Shown here one piece after another: positions 1 through 13,630 of a stretch of DNA of 64,000 nt. The position numbers and the translations under genes were made by a program. The notes under the pieces were generated by a model. It did not search any database. It saw only the letters and a list, made by a program, of their open reading frames with translations, and was not told where the DNA came from. This DNA is from Whalleya microplaca (taxonomy: Eukaryota > Ascomycota > Sordariomycetes > Xylariales > Xylariaceae). How positions within the stretch are numbered: position 1 is the stretch's first letter; every line of letters starts with the position of its first letter. Location of the stretch: NCBI GenBank assembly GCA_022497155.1, contig MU385747.1:1-64000 (forward strand), read 5' to 3'.

Positions 1-81
1 AGGTCAGGTGACCTCCCTGTAAGCCTCCCTAGCAGCTGACAGCAGGTCAGCAGGTGACAGCAGGTCAGCTAGCCACAGCTA

Positions 82-107
82 TCAGCAGCAGCAGCAGCAG
101 CAGCAGC
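82..107. repeat. (CAG)n tract
   Basis: About eight and a half uninterrupted CAG units. The reverse-complement tract is at about 21609-21629 in the second copy of the element. It is rich in CpA, the preferred RIP target, yet unmutated. Confidence 0.9.
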
Positions 108-680
108 TGACAGCCTCCCTTGCTGCTGAAGGTGGCATTCAAGTGATGAGGTGTATCAGGGTGTATAAAAAAGTGTTATCCGATATCGTCGTCCATACAA
201 ATTATATACGTATTAATAGCTGGCTACATCTAGCCATATACTAAAAGCACAATTAGCTTATTACCGTTACTTATATAAAATAAACAGGTTTATATATAAA
301 AACATACGGTCTAGTATCTCTGGTGTTATCGCGCTTTATGTTCCTAATATCTTATATATAAAAAAAAAAAAAAAAAAAAAAAAATTCGTAAATCGTAAGT
401 AACAAGTGACGTAGATATAATATAGATAAAGTAGCTAGTTATCGATTATATAGCTTAGTTCGATTTATATAAAAAACAGGTGGCTATCGGACAAAATAAA
501 ATAAAATAGTTCGCGTGCGACATATCGGATAAAAATAAAGTAAGCTTAATAAAGTAAAATATACTTTAAGTAGCTGTTGCTAGTAAATTTTATGCCTCCG
601 TAACGTGTAGTATAAAAAAGGACTGTTTTACTCGATTAATTAGAAGGTAAAAAAGTTAAGGCCTATCTGGGGGAGCTAAA

Positions 681-969
681 TGTTTTAGGATAGGGTGTCG
701 GGATAAATCGAAAGTAAAATATTAAGTTAAAATAAGTGTATATTAGCTGCCAGAGCTATATGTGTGTAACTATCTAGTGATATCTGTAATAAAAAAAGTG
801 AAGGAGATATAGGGGAAAAGGTCAGCTAAATACAGGTATATAATCTACTATAAAATGCCCTATAGAGTGCCCTGTGGATACCTTGTGGAGTGCTTTATAA
901 CGTAGCTCTAGGGGGCTTCTAGTGGCTCCTAAGCTGCTATTAATACCCGTAATCCCCTGCCCCATTACA
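681..969 (-). repeat. LTR (289 bp) of the CAG-tract element, minus orientation
   Basis: On the plus strand it begins TGTTTTAGGATAGGGTGTCG and ends with CCCCTGCCCCATTACA. It is the reverse complement of the LTRs at 20765-21051, 22111-22397 and 23032-23333, which begin TGTAATGGGGCAGGGG and end in a CCTGTCC-AAGACA motif. Confidence 0.85.
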
Positions 970-2756
970 TTATATAAATTAATAGCGGCAAGTTATAATT
1001 TACTAACTATATAAGTCTTTTAATTAAATTAAAGTTTTTAGTTTTATTATTTACTGATATATTAAAGCCGAATTACGTAATTTTAGTTTTTTATATAAAT
1101 ATTTAATATTTAAAAACGTATAATTACGTAATAATATTTAACTAAATACTTATATTAATAACCGTAATAATTAAGTCTTTATATTTTTTAAAGCTAATTC
1201 TTATAATTAATTAAGATAATAATTAGATATATATTTTAATATTTCGGATAAATACCGGCAGAAGTGCTATAATAATTTAGGTAGCGTTACCGGATATTAT
1301 AGATATATTATTAATCGATATATTTCTAAGGCTATTTTAGGATTTATTAGGCATAAAGACTAGCTATAATATATTTGGTATAAAATTAAACTAAAATTAC
1401 TGTCTTTATTATTACTAATTAATTATTTCGGCTAAAAAGATATAAATTATTTTATAAGGCTTTCGATTTATTTTACCCGCTTTATTAAATAAGTATTGGA
1501 ATAATGCTTTACTAAATCTTATATAATATTTAATTAAATTATCTTATAAAACTTTAAATTTTTTTGCCGCATTTTTAAAGATTTTTTTTTTTTAATATTC
1601 CGAAATTAAAGCTAAGGCTAGTTAATTAGGTATAATACTTTTTAGCTTATTAGCCTAGGTTTATTTCGGCGTTTTTAAAACTGTTAAAGGTAAAAAGTTT
1701 AACTTTAGTAATATTTTATCGATTGTTTTTTTTATAAATATATTGCTGTTTATATTTTTATGCTTTTTTAATATTAAAACGTTAATTTTATTTTTATTTT
1801 TATACTAAAATAATTTAATTATTACTTTATATATAGAATTCCCGCTTTTATTAATAGTTAGTTTTTCCTAAAGGTAATTTTATAGGTTTATAAATTTATA
1901 AAAAGTATTACTTTTTAGGCCTTTTATTTTAATATTATTAATTTTTAAATTTATAGCTAGTGTTATTTCCGGGTTACGATTTTATAAATTAGCTATTAAT
2001 CGAGTAAAATTATAGTTTTATTTAAATTTTATATTTTTTTCGATTTTGCTATATTTATAGAAATAGTAATAAGCTAATTTCCGAATTTAAGTACCGCATA
2101 CCCTTATTTTATATAAAAATTATAGGCAGACTTAAATAATATTCTTTTTATTTATTTTACTTTCGGTAATTATATATTTAAGGAATAAGATATTTTTAAT
2201 TTCGGGAATAGCTTAAAAACTTCTGATAAAATATCCTTTAAGTTAATTATTATATCGTATTATATTATCGCGGCTTAATAATGTTATTAGGAAGTAGGTA
2301 ATAAAAAAGTGGCCTAATTTTTTACAAAAGAAATAAATATTTTAATTATATCCCTGGAATAATGTTGGTTATAATATATATCGACTGTTTTAATTTTGTC
2401 GGCTATTATATCTTTTATATTTTTCTTTTTTATTTAAAGGCCCGGCGTAATAAATATTAAAAAATATATTTCTTGTTTTACGTTTTTAAGTATTTTATTA
2501 AGCAGAAGTTTTTTTTATAAGGCGTAATATTTTAATTTTAGTAATATTAATCGAAGTTTTTTTATAAATATAATAAAATTTTTGTTAGTTTTAAGCTATA
2601 TAATAAATATCTGTTTTATAAATTTAATTAAGTTTTTTATTTTATCTGACTAAAAAAATAAAGTCTTTTTTTTAAAATAACCTTAGGCTATTTTAGGCTT
2701 ATTAATAGTAAGCGGAACTAAATCGAATATTAACGATTAACCGATTTATTTTTATA
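970..2756. other. Unidentified RIP-degraded sequence left of element A
   Basis: AT-rich sequence with stops in all frames and no motif I can name. Together with 17602 onward it is the target into which element A inserted, so it is probably an older repeat. No gene seen. Confidence 0.6.
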
Positions 2757-2947
2757 TGTGAAAGGCCGTTACGTTAAAATATAATTTTATAATATTAAAT
2801 AAGTGTTTATTTTCTAACTAAAGAAAAAAAGAAAATTAAAAAGGTATATCGGCATAACTCGAAAGCATTTATATTAGCTTTCGAAAGTTATACTATTATA
2901 TCGGCTTATAATCGCCGATATTTCTTATTACAGTATAGCTTATTATA
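2757..2947 (-). repeat. 3' LTR of element A
   Basis: 191 bp. On the plus strand it begins TGTGAAAGGCCGTTACG and ends in AGCTTATTATA; it matches 17411-17601 and, inverted, both LTRs of element B. It contains an interrupted palindrome with arms like TATCGGC and GCCGATA. Confidence 0.85.
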
Positions 2948-5900
2948 TTACCCCCCCCTTTATTTTTTGCGCGATTATATCGCGTTTTTTATACCCGAAC
3001 GTAAGATATATATAAATTCCCGTTAATTATCGGCTTTTTTAGCTATTAATTATTTATTTTATTATTAATTAAAGCCGGTTCGGGAAATAATAAAAAGGTA
3101 TTTTTATAAAAGAATTTTTTTATTATAAAGGTTTTTAATTTTGCGTTATTATTAGTTAATTGAGTATAAGGTAGGCGTGCGTAAAATTAAAGTTCGATTT
3201 TTATTTCTAATTAGTTTTTTATTTAATAATTAAATTTATTTTTAAATTAATAAGTCGATTTCTATTTTTAATTAGTTTATGCGCGTAACTAATGTAATAT
3301 ATAATTAGTTTTTATAATTAGCTACGCGATTAATTTTTTTTTAAAGTTGCTTAAATATTCCGGGCCTTTTTTTCGAAATTTTTTTTTCTTTTTTCTTTTT
3401 TTAAGCTATCTATAAATAAGGATTTATTTTTTTAATTATTTATTTTATTTTTTTGTTTTTTAATTTTCTAATTTTTTAATTTTTTAATTTTTTAATTCTT
3501 TTATTTTTTTATTGTTTAAGTTACTAATATACTTTCCCGTAATGTTCTTATAGCGCGCTTTTTCCTTTTTGCCGCTATTTTTATTTATTTTCGCTTTTAC
3601 CGCTGCCGCTATATTTTTATTTCGTTTTTTTTCCCGTTTTACCGCTTTTAATAGGCTGCCCGTTTACGCTACTTTTGCGGCTTTTTTTCTTTTTATATAT
3701 TATATCCCGTATTACTTTTATATCGGCCGTATAGCTAAAAACTTTTCTGCCTTTTATTCCGACTAAACTTATAAGTTTTTTTTTTTTTTTTTTAGTTTTA
3801 AAACATTTTAAATATAATATTAACTATATTTAGCTATTTATAATATATAATATATAAAATATATTAAAAATTATAACTGCTTTATTATAAATTATTTTTT
3901 ATTTTTTCCGTTTAAATACCGCTTTTTAATCCTGTTTTATAGCTATTTATAAATATCGAGATTTGCTTTTTCGTTACTACTTTAATAAAAGCTTATCGAG
4001 TTTATAATAATTCGAATTTTAATAGGTTATTTTTTCCCGCTTCTTTATAATATCCCCGTTATTTATTTTTTTTATTTAGTTTTTATCGCTATTTAAAAAT
4101 CGGCTAAAACGTAAGCGTAACACGTTATTAATACCGCCGTATATTTTAAATATATTAAAATAAGCGTTATAGCCTTAAGCCGGGCCGGGATTTAATAATA
4201 ATAGAAGTAATATATAAGTTTTTACTTTATTTTTCCGTAATTTTTTTTTAGTTTATATATTATATAAAAATAATTTATAGCCGTATTTAAGGAAATCGCT
4301 TATTTATTTAAATATATTGCTAATAATATTAGCGATATTATAGCTATTATACGTTTTATAGTAAGTAATACCGGGCTTATTACTTACGCGCGTATTTCCG
4401 TTTCCGGTTTTTTTTTTCGGCCTATTTTACCCACTCTTACTATTATTATAAATTTTTCGTTTAAATATAGCTCGCGTAACTTTTGCTTGCGTGTTTTTTT
4501 TACTTTCGTTAATATTTTTTACTATAGTTATAACCGCCTTTTTAAATTTTTTCCCGTAAAAGTAAAAAAAAAAAGTAATAAATATAAATAAAAAAAAACG
4601 ATAAAAAAAACGAGCTAAATTATTAGCTCCCGGTTAATATAAATACGCCGCTCGGTTAGGTTTATTACATTTTTCGGTCGGTTTTATAGTAATTTTAGTT
4701 ATCGGTTTATTAAAAAAAATTACATAAATAAAAGTAGCTATTTATTACTTATTTAAAAATAACGTTTACGCTATTTATAATAATAAAAAATTTATAATTT
4801 CCCGTAATATTTTTTTGTTTTATTTATATTTTTTTATTTCTATATTTTATTAGTAACTTATTAGTTTTGCGAATGCCGCGCGAGCGTAACTTTTGCTTTT
4901 TTTTTATATTAATTTTCTTAAGCTTATTATTTATTTTTATATCGCCGTAATTTTTTTTAAAACGGTTTATTATTTCGGTATTTTTTAAATTCTCGAATAG
5001 TTTTTATATTAAAGCTATATAATTTACCTACTTTATTAGCATTTGTTTAATTTTTTTTTGCTTTTTCCGTTTAATAATTATTCGAATAATTTTTTCTATT
5101 TATTATTTTATTTTTTCCTTTCTTTTTTTACTAATTATAAAAGGAGATTATATATTTTTATTTTTTTAAAAAGGCAGGGGATTATTTTTTACGTAATAAA
5201 TAAGCTTAATATAAAACCGGTTATATATATTTTTCGGTATATTTAATTTTATAATTTAGGAGTTAATAATACGCGTTATTTTATATTTAATATATAATTA
5301 TACTAATTTTTATAAAAGTTAAAATATAAAAATATTTTAAGCGTTAATTATATTTTATTTTTTATTCGGAATTATTTTATAAAAAATTGCCGCTTATTAG
5401 TTACGTTTTTTTATTATTATTACGTAATTATTATTACGGTTTATATAAATTTTATCGCTTTTTTTAAATATTAAATAAAAGTTTTCGCTTATACGCGCGG
5501 TTCGAAAATAAGTCCCGGGATATATTTTATTATTAGAATAAGTTTTATATAATATTTATAGAATATAAAAAAAAGACTTAATTTTATTATAATAATATTT
5601 CGGTTATTAATTATAAATATCGCTTCCGGTAATAATAAGTTTTATTCGAATTAAGTATATAATATAAACGTTTAAAAATATACTAATATTTTTTAGTTCG
5701 CTTATTTAATAATTTTATCGGTTTCCGGATAAAATATAATTAATAAACGCTATTTTATTTTTACTAATAAATAAAGCCGTTTTTAAAACCGCTTTATTTA
5801 ATTAAATCTTTTATTACTAATTATAATATAAAAAAAACTATAATATTTTTAATAATAATTTATAAATTATTTGGTATATATTTTTGTTTTTATTGAAATT

Positions 5901-6261
5901 ATAGCCTTTAATACGACTTATTTTTTTAATTGATTAAAAATTACTATTATAAAAGTAAAGTTTTATTTAAAAATAGCTAATAGGTCGGTTATAAAATCGA
6001 TAAATAACTTATTATAAAATTAATTCGGGATAAATAATAGTTTTAAAAGCCTTTTTTTTTAGTTACGTTATATCGTTTTTTTTATAAATATCGTAATTTT
6101 TATAAAAACGTTTTATAAACGCCGATATTTTAAGCTAATAAAACGTTTTCGAAAGTATTATTAGTGTATTTTTTTTTCCGGGTATTTTATTAAATATAAA
6201 TTATAAGTATTTTATATTAAGGCAGTATAAAATAGTTTTTAATTAAAGATTTAAATACGCT
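2948..6261 (-). pseudogene. Element A: distal integrase part and long 3' spacer, RIP-dead
   Basis: This is the 3' part of element A, downstream of the nested insertion as read on the minus strand. It corresponds to about 29,990-33,300 of element B: the end of integrase, then roughly 2.2 kb with no recognised domain. An AATTTTTT octamer repeat at 3460-3499 is matched by the longer array of B at 32752-32803. Short plus-strand open frames at 3569-3766 and 5043-5246 are antisense to the element and of skewed composition, so I do not call them genes. Confidence 0.7.
3460..3499. repeat. AATTTTTT octamer minisatellite in element A
   Basis: About four to five units. The inverse-orientation counterpart in element B has about six, so the array differs in length between copies. 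Confidence 0.75.
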
Positions 6262-6465
6262 TAGTTACGGTTCACACGGACCACCTGTGGTATATGGCCC
6301 GTGCATATATTAGTTACTTACCGGGGTTAGCCCGGCGGGGTCCTCTTAAACGAATTTCCTTAGCGCATACTTAAAAAATTCGTTTCTTTTTTTCTTATTT
6401 TGCGATTTTAATATAACAGCTAGTAATACTAAAGCCTTGCCTCTAGCAATTACTACATACTGTAA
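6262..6465 (+). repeat. 5' LTR of the nested gypsy element
   Basis: Begins TAGTTACGGTTCACACGG (a RIP-altered TG terminus) and ends near CTGTAAT. It matches 13427-13630 along its whole length, with differences mainly of C/T and G/A type. Confidence 0.88.
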
Positions 6466-6699
6466 TAATTGCAAGATTAACCCCTTATAGTTTCGGAAAG
6501 GCTTAATTTCCATTAATTAATTAATCGATTAACTAATTAATTAACTACTAGTATTATGGCTTTTGTCGCATACTTGGAATATTTTTATATTTTTTCCGGA
6601 AGCTTATATCTGTCTAGCTATATTAGGCTTAAATCACCTATACCTTTAATACCCATTACCTGTTATAGCAAAAATAAAAGAGGAGCGCGCGAAAGAAGC

Positions 6700-8530
6700 G
6701 CGCTTAAAGGTTTAATTCGATCCGGAAAAATATAATTAGGCTTTTTTCTATAAGGACAAACGCCCGGGACGCGATAGCCTTTTAGCCCGACGCTTAATAA
6801 TCGGACCGATCTAACCTTACTATAGTTATAACTCGAGTATTATTAAAAGACGCACTATTAAAGGAGACGATAATAATAATAATAACTTAAAATTTATTAT
6901 TTTTTAAACCCCGTTCGAAAAGTTTAAGCAGCTAATTGTTACCGATAAATTAATAACGACCCGCTATAATTTTATTTTAGCGTAAATCGATAAAAATACG
7001 CGTAAGCGTAAGAATAAATTAGCTAAGTTTTTTATAAAAAGCAAGTTCTCGGGATTTCTTTTCGCACCTTTATTTTTTTTAGGAAAAGAAGTATAGTCCG
7101 AAATAAGCGGAACGATTAACGAAAAAACCTTCGAGAAAATGGCGCGATAGTACCCTAAAGCCCTTTTTTAGAAAGTAAAACTAAAAGTTTTTTTAATAAT
7201 AACTAACTATAAAACCTACCGTTATTTATATTGTATTACGGAAAAATAGGATATTAATTTTAGGGTTATAAAAGATTGGATATTTGTTTTAAGAAAGAAG
7301 GGAGAAGAGATAAAAAAAGAGCTGCTAAATTAGCTATAACTCTAGGATTCGGAGGTAATAGAGCTTACAAAAAAGTTAAATAATGCTAATTAGCTCGTTA
7401 TTAATTTTATTACGGAACTATCGAACTATTAATCGGATATACTCTAGTCCGAAATTTAAAACTTGTAATAATAATTAGCAGTCGCTAATTAAAAAAAAGA
7501 AAATCTAACGAAATTACTTTAAGAGGCTAATGTTACGATCGGAAATTTACGTTAACAGCTGGCCGGGAGTAGAGAAACCGAGAAACTTTATCGACGTTTA
7601 AGGGACGCTAACTAGGTTATTACTAACTTTATAATAAGTTAGTGTAATATCCCGATATAATAATATATTTCTGTTTCTATTTTTATTTTCCCGCCGCGTG
7701 TGAAAAACGTTATTATTGCGAATTAGAATACTTAAGCCGTTATGCGAGGCGAGACCCCGACATTAGCGTTTTTTAATCTAAAAAAGAAAAAACGGTCGGC
7801 TAAAGTCGATATACCTAAGTTTTATAATAATATTTTTAAGGATACCGTTTTTTTTATTATATAGTACCGAAAATAAAATAATCGCTTAAAGGCTAACGCT
7901 AATTAGTTCGATTCTAACGAAACCCGTATAATAAATATTAAGTCTAATATTAAAGAAAAGGCTATTAAAGAGTTTTAGTAATACTTAAAAAAAGATTACC
8001 CGGATAAAATTATTATATCGGTAGCTTTAATAAAATATATATATATTTAATATTAAAATATAAACGAGAATAAAAAAGCTAAAATAATTTTTATTAATTT
8101 AATTATAAATAATAGTTTAACTAAATTTTATATTTTTAAAAACGAGTTTATAAAAAAAATAGGTAAGTATATATTACCGAAAGCGGAATAAAAAAACGAG
8201 TTTTATACGAAGCTATAATCCCGTATTTAAAACGTTATAGCTAACTAATATATTAACTCTAGTTATAACTTTTCCCGCTTTATTTAATATTATAACTAAA
8301 TTGTATTTAATTTTTAATAAAACGAAAAACGTCGGCAGAAAATAAACGCGTCTTCCGGTAGAGCCGGTTATAGTAACGTATAAATATAAGCGTAAACTAA
8401 TATTAAGCGAAAAAGCGGCGGACGCGGTTACAGAAACGGACCCCCGCGGGCTGGCGCGGGTGTTACGGCTGGCCGGGGTAGCAATCTATCTATTTTAGGA
8501 GACGTAATTTTAATAAATTAAGTTCAGATA
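6700..8530 (+). pseudogene. gag remnant of the nested gypsy element
   Basis: The position between the 5' LTR and the protease, and the charged, coiled-coil-like translation broken by stops, fit a capsid/nucleocapsid polyprotein. A C-Y-x-x-x-P-G zinc-knuckle-like stretch occurs at about 8460-8500, just before the protease region. I recognise this by position and general character rather than by a strong motif. Confidence 0.55.
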
Positions 8531-8799
8531 TATTTTAAATCGGGTTTTGCCGAAATATAGCAGTTAATTAATAATAAATAGTATTTTAATTATTATTAAT
8601 ATAGATATATTACGGCTTATTATTTATACCTGCGATACGAGCGAAACTATAGCGGTATAAATTGGGATACTTTAGTTGCCTTTATTTATATATATTATAG
8701 ATAGCGTAAAAAATTCCTATCGGTTGGTAACGCGGGCTAAAATAGCGGATCGGGAAACGTATAACCTTAAGCGAAATAGACTCCCTTTTAGGGGTAATA

Positions 8800-11700
8800 T
8801 TAGCAGGGGTAATTAATATATTAATAGACTATTTAAATCGATATTTCGGTAGGAACTAATTTCTTATAAAAAGTTTTATTATAACTAATGGAATTTTTAT
8901 TACTATTAAAAATACTTTTGCCGATATAAAAGTAAATAAATATATTTTTGTAAGTTTTAAATTTGCTAAATTAATTAAGCGATACTTAAACTCTAAAATT
9001 ATAACGGGGTTCCGATTATAGACAGTTAAAGGTTATAACTTAAAAAGCTTATAAATAATTATAAAAACGCTAATTGTAGATTAGCGCGTTTAAGAATAAA
9101 TTTTGCGAGAGGTAGCCTTTATTATATTAAACCTGGGATACGATATATTAATCGGTCGCTATTAGTTTTATAATTATAACGTTTTTCCGGATATTTGCCG
9201 GAGGAATTTAATTTTTCTAAAAGTATAATATATTAATATCTTTTTGGGTTTTTCGGAAGTACGGCTTAATATATATAGTAATTTTTTACCGGATATTTAA
9301 TAATATTTCGAAAAATTAAAGGATAAACTTTACTAAAATAAGGTATTGCTAGTTTTCTATCGATATAACCGCCTTTCAGTAATTATAAAAGCGGTTCCTA
9401 ATAAAAAAAAATCTTAGCAAATAAAAAAACTAAAGTTTTAGTTAAATAATATAAACTTAAATCTTACGGCCCCAGCTAAATTAAACGCCGTACGCTAAAA
9501 AGTAACTAAGCTAAAATCGCTAAAAGTCAAACGACCAGTAAAGGCTATACTTATACGGGCGAAATATCGACCCGAATATATTTATTTATAGCTAATCTTC
9601 CCTACTAAAAAAGGCAAGCTTTAAAATAATATCCGGAAAATATATTATAAAATAGCCGATATAAAAAAAGCTTTAAAACCGCCGCCAAAAAAATTTAAGC
9701 CCTTTTTTAAAAAAGCTAAATAATTTTACAATAGATATAAATCCTACCGTTTAATACGGGATGCTTTTTTTTAGTACCGATATTGCTTTATCGTAAATAT
9801 AGCAGTAATTTTTGCGGCATCTTTTTTAAAAGCCGCTAAAAAATTATATATCGGCGTAATAAGTTTATACGAAATCGATAAAAAGATTAAAAAGAAATAG
9901 TAGGCTTTTGATAGCCTTCCGGATAAAAAGGAGGAAAAGTTCCGGCAGAAGTTTTAAGAAATAGTCTTAATAAAATATCGATATTTTTTACGGGCTTTTA
10001 ATAAAGTAGACTCCGATTAGCTCTTTTTTAATCGGCCGTACGACTATTATATTAAATTTAAAAATAATAAGGGGCAATAAAATTTAACGTATAGCCTATT
10101 ATATAAAATATTTTTAAACGAACTAAAAGTAGTTTATATTTATATTATCGAAAACTTATAAAAAAAATTTATAAAATTAAGCGTTACGCCGTAAGTAGCC
10201 CCGGTTCTTTTTATACTTAAGGCAAATAGTGGTTTTTAGTTTTACGTAAATTATCGAAAGCTAAATATATTAATATAAAAAAATCGATATCTACTGCTTT
10301 TAATTAAAAAAACGCTAGCGTATATTTCGAAAGCGAAAATATTTACGAAAATTAATATCCGGCAGGCGTTTAACCGCATTCGGATATATCCGGATAATAA
10401 AAAGTTAACGACGTTTCGTACGCGATATAGGGCATATAAATATAAAGTTTTTTTTTTTAAACTAACTAATAGCTTTTCGACTTTTTAAAAATATATTAAT
10501 AAAACGCTATTTAACTTTTTAAATATTTTTTATAGCGCGTATATTAATAATATTTTAATATATTCCGATTTGTTAAAAAAGTACGAGATATATATTATTA
10601 AGGTTCTAAAAAGGCTATAAACGGCAAGGCTATAAGCTGATTTAAAAAAGTATAAATTTTATATTATTTAAACCAAATTTTTGGGGTTTATTATTAGAAC
10701 TAACGGCATTCGGGTAAACCCCGAAAAAGTTACTATAATATAAAACTAAAAACAATCTACTATAATTAAAAGTATATAGTTATTTCTAAGGTTTTATAAT
10801 TTCTACCGCAAGTTTATATTTAAATATAGTCGGAAAATAAAGCCCTTAATAAATTTTATAAAAGTTAACGTGCCTTTTGTTTAAGACGTTAAATATAAAT
10901 TAGCTTTTGAGATATTAAAAGACTTTATTATCTTAGCCCCGGTTCTAGCCTATTTTAATTATGCTTGCGAAACGAGAGTAAAAACGGATATTTTAAATAG
11001 TGTTTTAACAGGCTCGCTCTCCCAAAAAAGGGATAATAGTAAATAGTACCCGGTCGCTTTTTTTTCGGAAATTATATAAAAAGCGGAACTAAATTATGAA
11101 GCTTATAATAAAGAGATATTAGCTATAATGCGAGCGTTATAATATTAGCGTCCGAAATTAGTAAGAGCTTAATACCGAAGCCCGTTTCTAATAGTAATAG
11201 ATTATTAGGTATTAAAATATTTCGGTATTAAGTAAAAGCTAAATTTCTAATAGGCAGATTAAGCGGAGCTGCTAATATAATATAATTTTGTTATTATATA
11301 TAGGTTTAGTCGAGAAAATATAATAGCTAACGCGCTTTTATAAAAATAAAAAAAGTTATGTACTTAAAAAAAAAAAATAAAGATTTAATAATACCTTACT
11401 TTATTTAAGTTAATAACCCCTATAAATTTAAGTTACTTAAATATAAGCGAGCTTTTATTAAGGTTACTATATTTATATTTTAAAATCTTTATTTTAAATA
11501 AAGTAGAAATGCCGTTATTACTGGCCCCCCTATCGGGAGTAGCGTTAGTAAACGAGATTTTACAATAAAATAAAGAGAACCTTAATTTAAAATTATACCG
11601 GAAAAAGGCTAAGGTAAACTTTACCGAATTTTAGCAACTAATAAATAAGCTGGTTATTTATAACTTGCGATTAATAGTTCCCGAAAAAGATAACTTGTAA

Positions 11701-12720
11701 ACGCGTTTAATTCGCGAGATATATAAGCGCCTAAATACGGCATATTTAAAAAAAAATAAAACGCATAAGCTACTTACGGGATAATACTAATAGCCGGGAC
11801 TATTTATAAACGCTATAATATATATAAATAATTATTTAAAGTGCTAGTTAATTAAAATTTTATATAATAAAACTTTTAGTAAGCTTTACTTATTACCGGT
11901 ACCCGATTATATTTAGTAATATTTAGTTATAGATTTTAAAGTAATGCCGAAAAATAAATATAAATATAATAATATATTTATAATAATAAATCGTTTTAAA
12001 AAATGTGCCTAAAGTGTTGCTTATATTATAGAGGCGATAGCGTTAAACATAATATTAATATATTATAAAGGACTATTTCGGGTATTTCATACGCCTAATA
12101 ACGTTATTAATAATTGAGGCCTTTAATTTATCTCTGCTTTTATAAATAAGTTAGCTTATATTATAAATATTAATTAAAAGTTAGCGTTATTTAATTATTA
12201 TAAAACCGTAAGTTAAGTTAAGGTTATAAATGTATATTTAGATTAGCGCTTACGCCTTTTCGTAAGTTATTATTAAAATAATTAGTCGCGGTTATTGCCG
12301 GCTATAAATTATACGCAAGTATTATTACTATATAAATCGATAAGGTTATTCCTTTATAAAATAAAAATAAAGTTTATTATACTTATAAATTTCGATTAAA
12401 GTTAACGGATAGTAAATTTTAATAGTTTTTCCGTAAAGGAATGCCTTTTTCGGAAAAAGGCTTAAAAATGAGCCAAAATATTAAATAGTTTTATTATTAT
12501 AGCGCGATCTATTATAAGGCAGGCGTAAGAGCGTATAACTAAATAAGCTAATAAATACCGAAAGGCACTTAATTTCGGAATAAGTAATAAGGTATTTATT
12601 ATTAAAAAACGGCAGGCTTAAGTTATAAATCGGCTATTAGATAAACTAAACTTCCTTTTAACTCGTTAATATTTCGAGATAAAAAAAAAGTTATTAAACG
12701 ATATTTATTGGCTTAAAGTC
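8800..12720 (+). pseudogene. pol remnant: protease, reverse transcriptase, RNase H, integrase
   Basis: Domains appear in Ty3/gypsy order. Protease: codons at 8923-8937 read D-I-K-V-N, which RIP (C to T, G to A) would produce from a D-T-G-A-N active site; an L-G-Y-D-I-L-I-G-R motif follows at about 9130-9165. Reverse transcriptase: Y-I-N-N-I-L-I-Y-S-D at 10540 onward, a degraded Y-x-D-D box. RNase H: about 10,970-11,300, with P-V-A-F-F-S and E-L-N-Y-E-A-Y-N-K-E. Integrase: about 11,740-12,500, including I-D-F-K and F-I-S-A-F-I-like blocks. Stops are mostly TAA or TAG where Gln or Trp would be expected, so the protein cannot be made. Confidence 0.88.
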
Positions 12721-13426
12721 CCCCTAACCTAACATATTATAATACTATATTACGCTAATAAGCTACGGCGCTATTATAATAATCCGCTTCCGGGATAAAA
12801 AACTAAAAGCTTTAAAGGCGAAATAGTTTAGCCCGATAAAAAAAAAAGTTTATAATAAAACAGGTTATTACGTCGTAAATATACTACCGAAAGTTATAAT
12901 ATTAAATAAACTAAAAAAAATAAAATATTAATAAAATATAATATCCGGCCGAAAATTTTAAAAATATATCGGGATAATTAGCCGCCTTTTATAAAGCTAA
13001 CCCCGATACGGCTAAACCTCTTATACGCCTTCTTAAATAAATACAAGCAGTAAAAAAAAAGCGGTTTAATAACTTACACCTTAATAATAATAAGCCCGTA
13101 GCTATATAACAGTTATAGCGGAAACGGAAACAGGCCTAAAGCTTAAGTAATAAAAACAAGATCTTTTTTTTTTATTTTTATTATTAAAAAAAAAAGCACA
13201 GGATAACCGCATATATAACTAGATTTACGCGATAACGCCTTTAATAATTATAAAAAAGCTTTATTTAAGCGCCGCGATATAAAGGCCCGTTAGTATAATA
13301 ATAGTATAAATACCCGAAACAATCCTTTTTCTAGCTAAAAAACAACCAAAATTAAATCGATCAATTATTCCCTAAGGTCCGAGGTTTAAGTCTTAAGGCA
13401 AGCCTTTCTTTTTTTAGAAAAGGAGG

Positions 13427-13630
13427 TAGTTACAGTTTATACGGACCACCTATAGTATATAACCCGTACATATATTAGTCACCTACCGGAATTAGCCCGG
13501 CGGGGTTTTTTTAAACAAATTTCCTTAACGCACACTTAAGAAATTCGTTCCTTTTTTCCTTATTTTGCGATTTTAATACAATAGCTAGTAATACTAAAGC
13601 CTTGCCTCCAGCAATTACCACGTACCGTAA
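13427..13630 (+). repeat. 3' LTR of the nested gypsy element
   Basis: Begins TAGTTACAGTTTATACGG directly after a purine-rich tract and ends at CCGTAA, followed by the duplicated target TACGCT. Confidence 0.88.

Larger units (their letters stand above)
1..969 (-). mobile_element. Partial inverted copy of non-autonomous CAG-tract LTR element
   Basis: Read on the minus strand this segment matches the start of the complete element at 20765-22397: an LTR (969 to 681), a primer-binding-site-like stretch just inside it, about 500 bp of internal sequence, then the CTG/CAG tract and the beginning of the minisatellite. It is cut by the left edge of the window. The internal part is more AT-rich than the complete copy, with differences mostly of C-to-T or G-to-A type. 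The inverted orientation relative to the second copy gives a pair of inverted repeats about 20 kb apart. No protein-coding capacity is visible. Confidence 0.82.
6262..13630 (+). mobile_element. Full-length Ty3/gypsy retrotransposon nested inside element A
   Basis: A pair of LTRs of about 204 bp (6262-6465 and 13427-13630) encloses gag- and pol-like remnants on the plus strand in the order gag, protease, reverse transcriptase, RNase H, integrase. The 6-bp sequence TACGCT flanks both sides (6256-6261 and 13631-13636), fitting a 5-6 bp target duplication. A purine tract (AGAAAAGGAGG) directly precedes the 3' LTR. Element B still has the uninterrupted target at about 29,984-29,993, which confirms both the insertion point and its direction. 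The element is full length, and its domains stay recognisable with mostly RIP-type stop codons rather than indels. Confidence 0.92.

Noticed and set aside
3569..3766. Small hydrophobic plus-strand frame resembling a membrane peptide
   Set aside because: It is antisense to element A within its 3' spacer, and the Phe/Ile/Tyr-rich content comes from RIP-driven T-richness.
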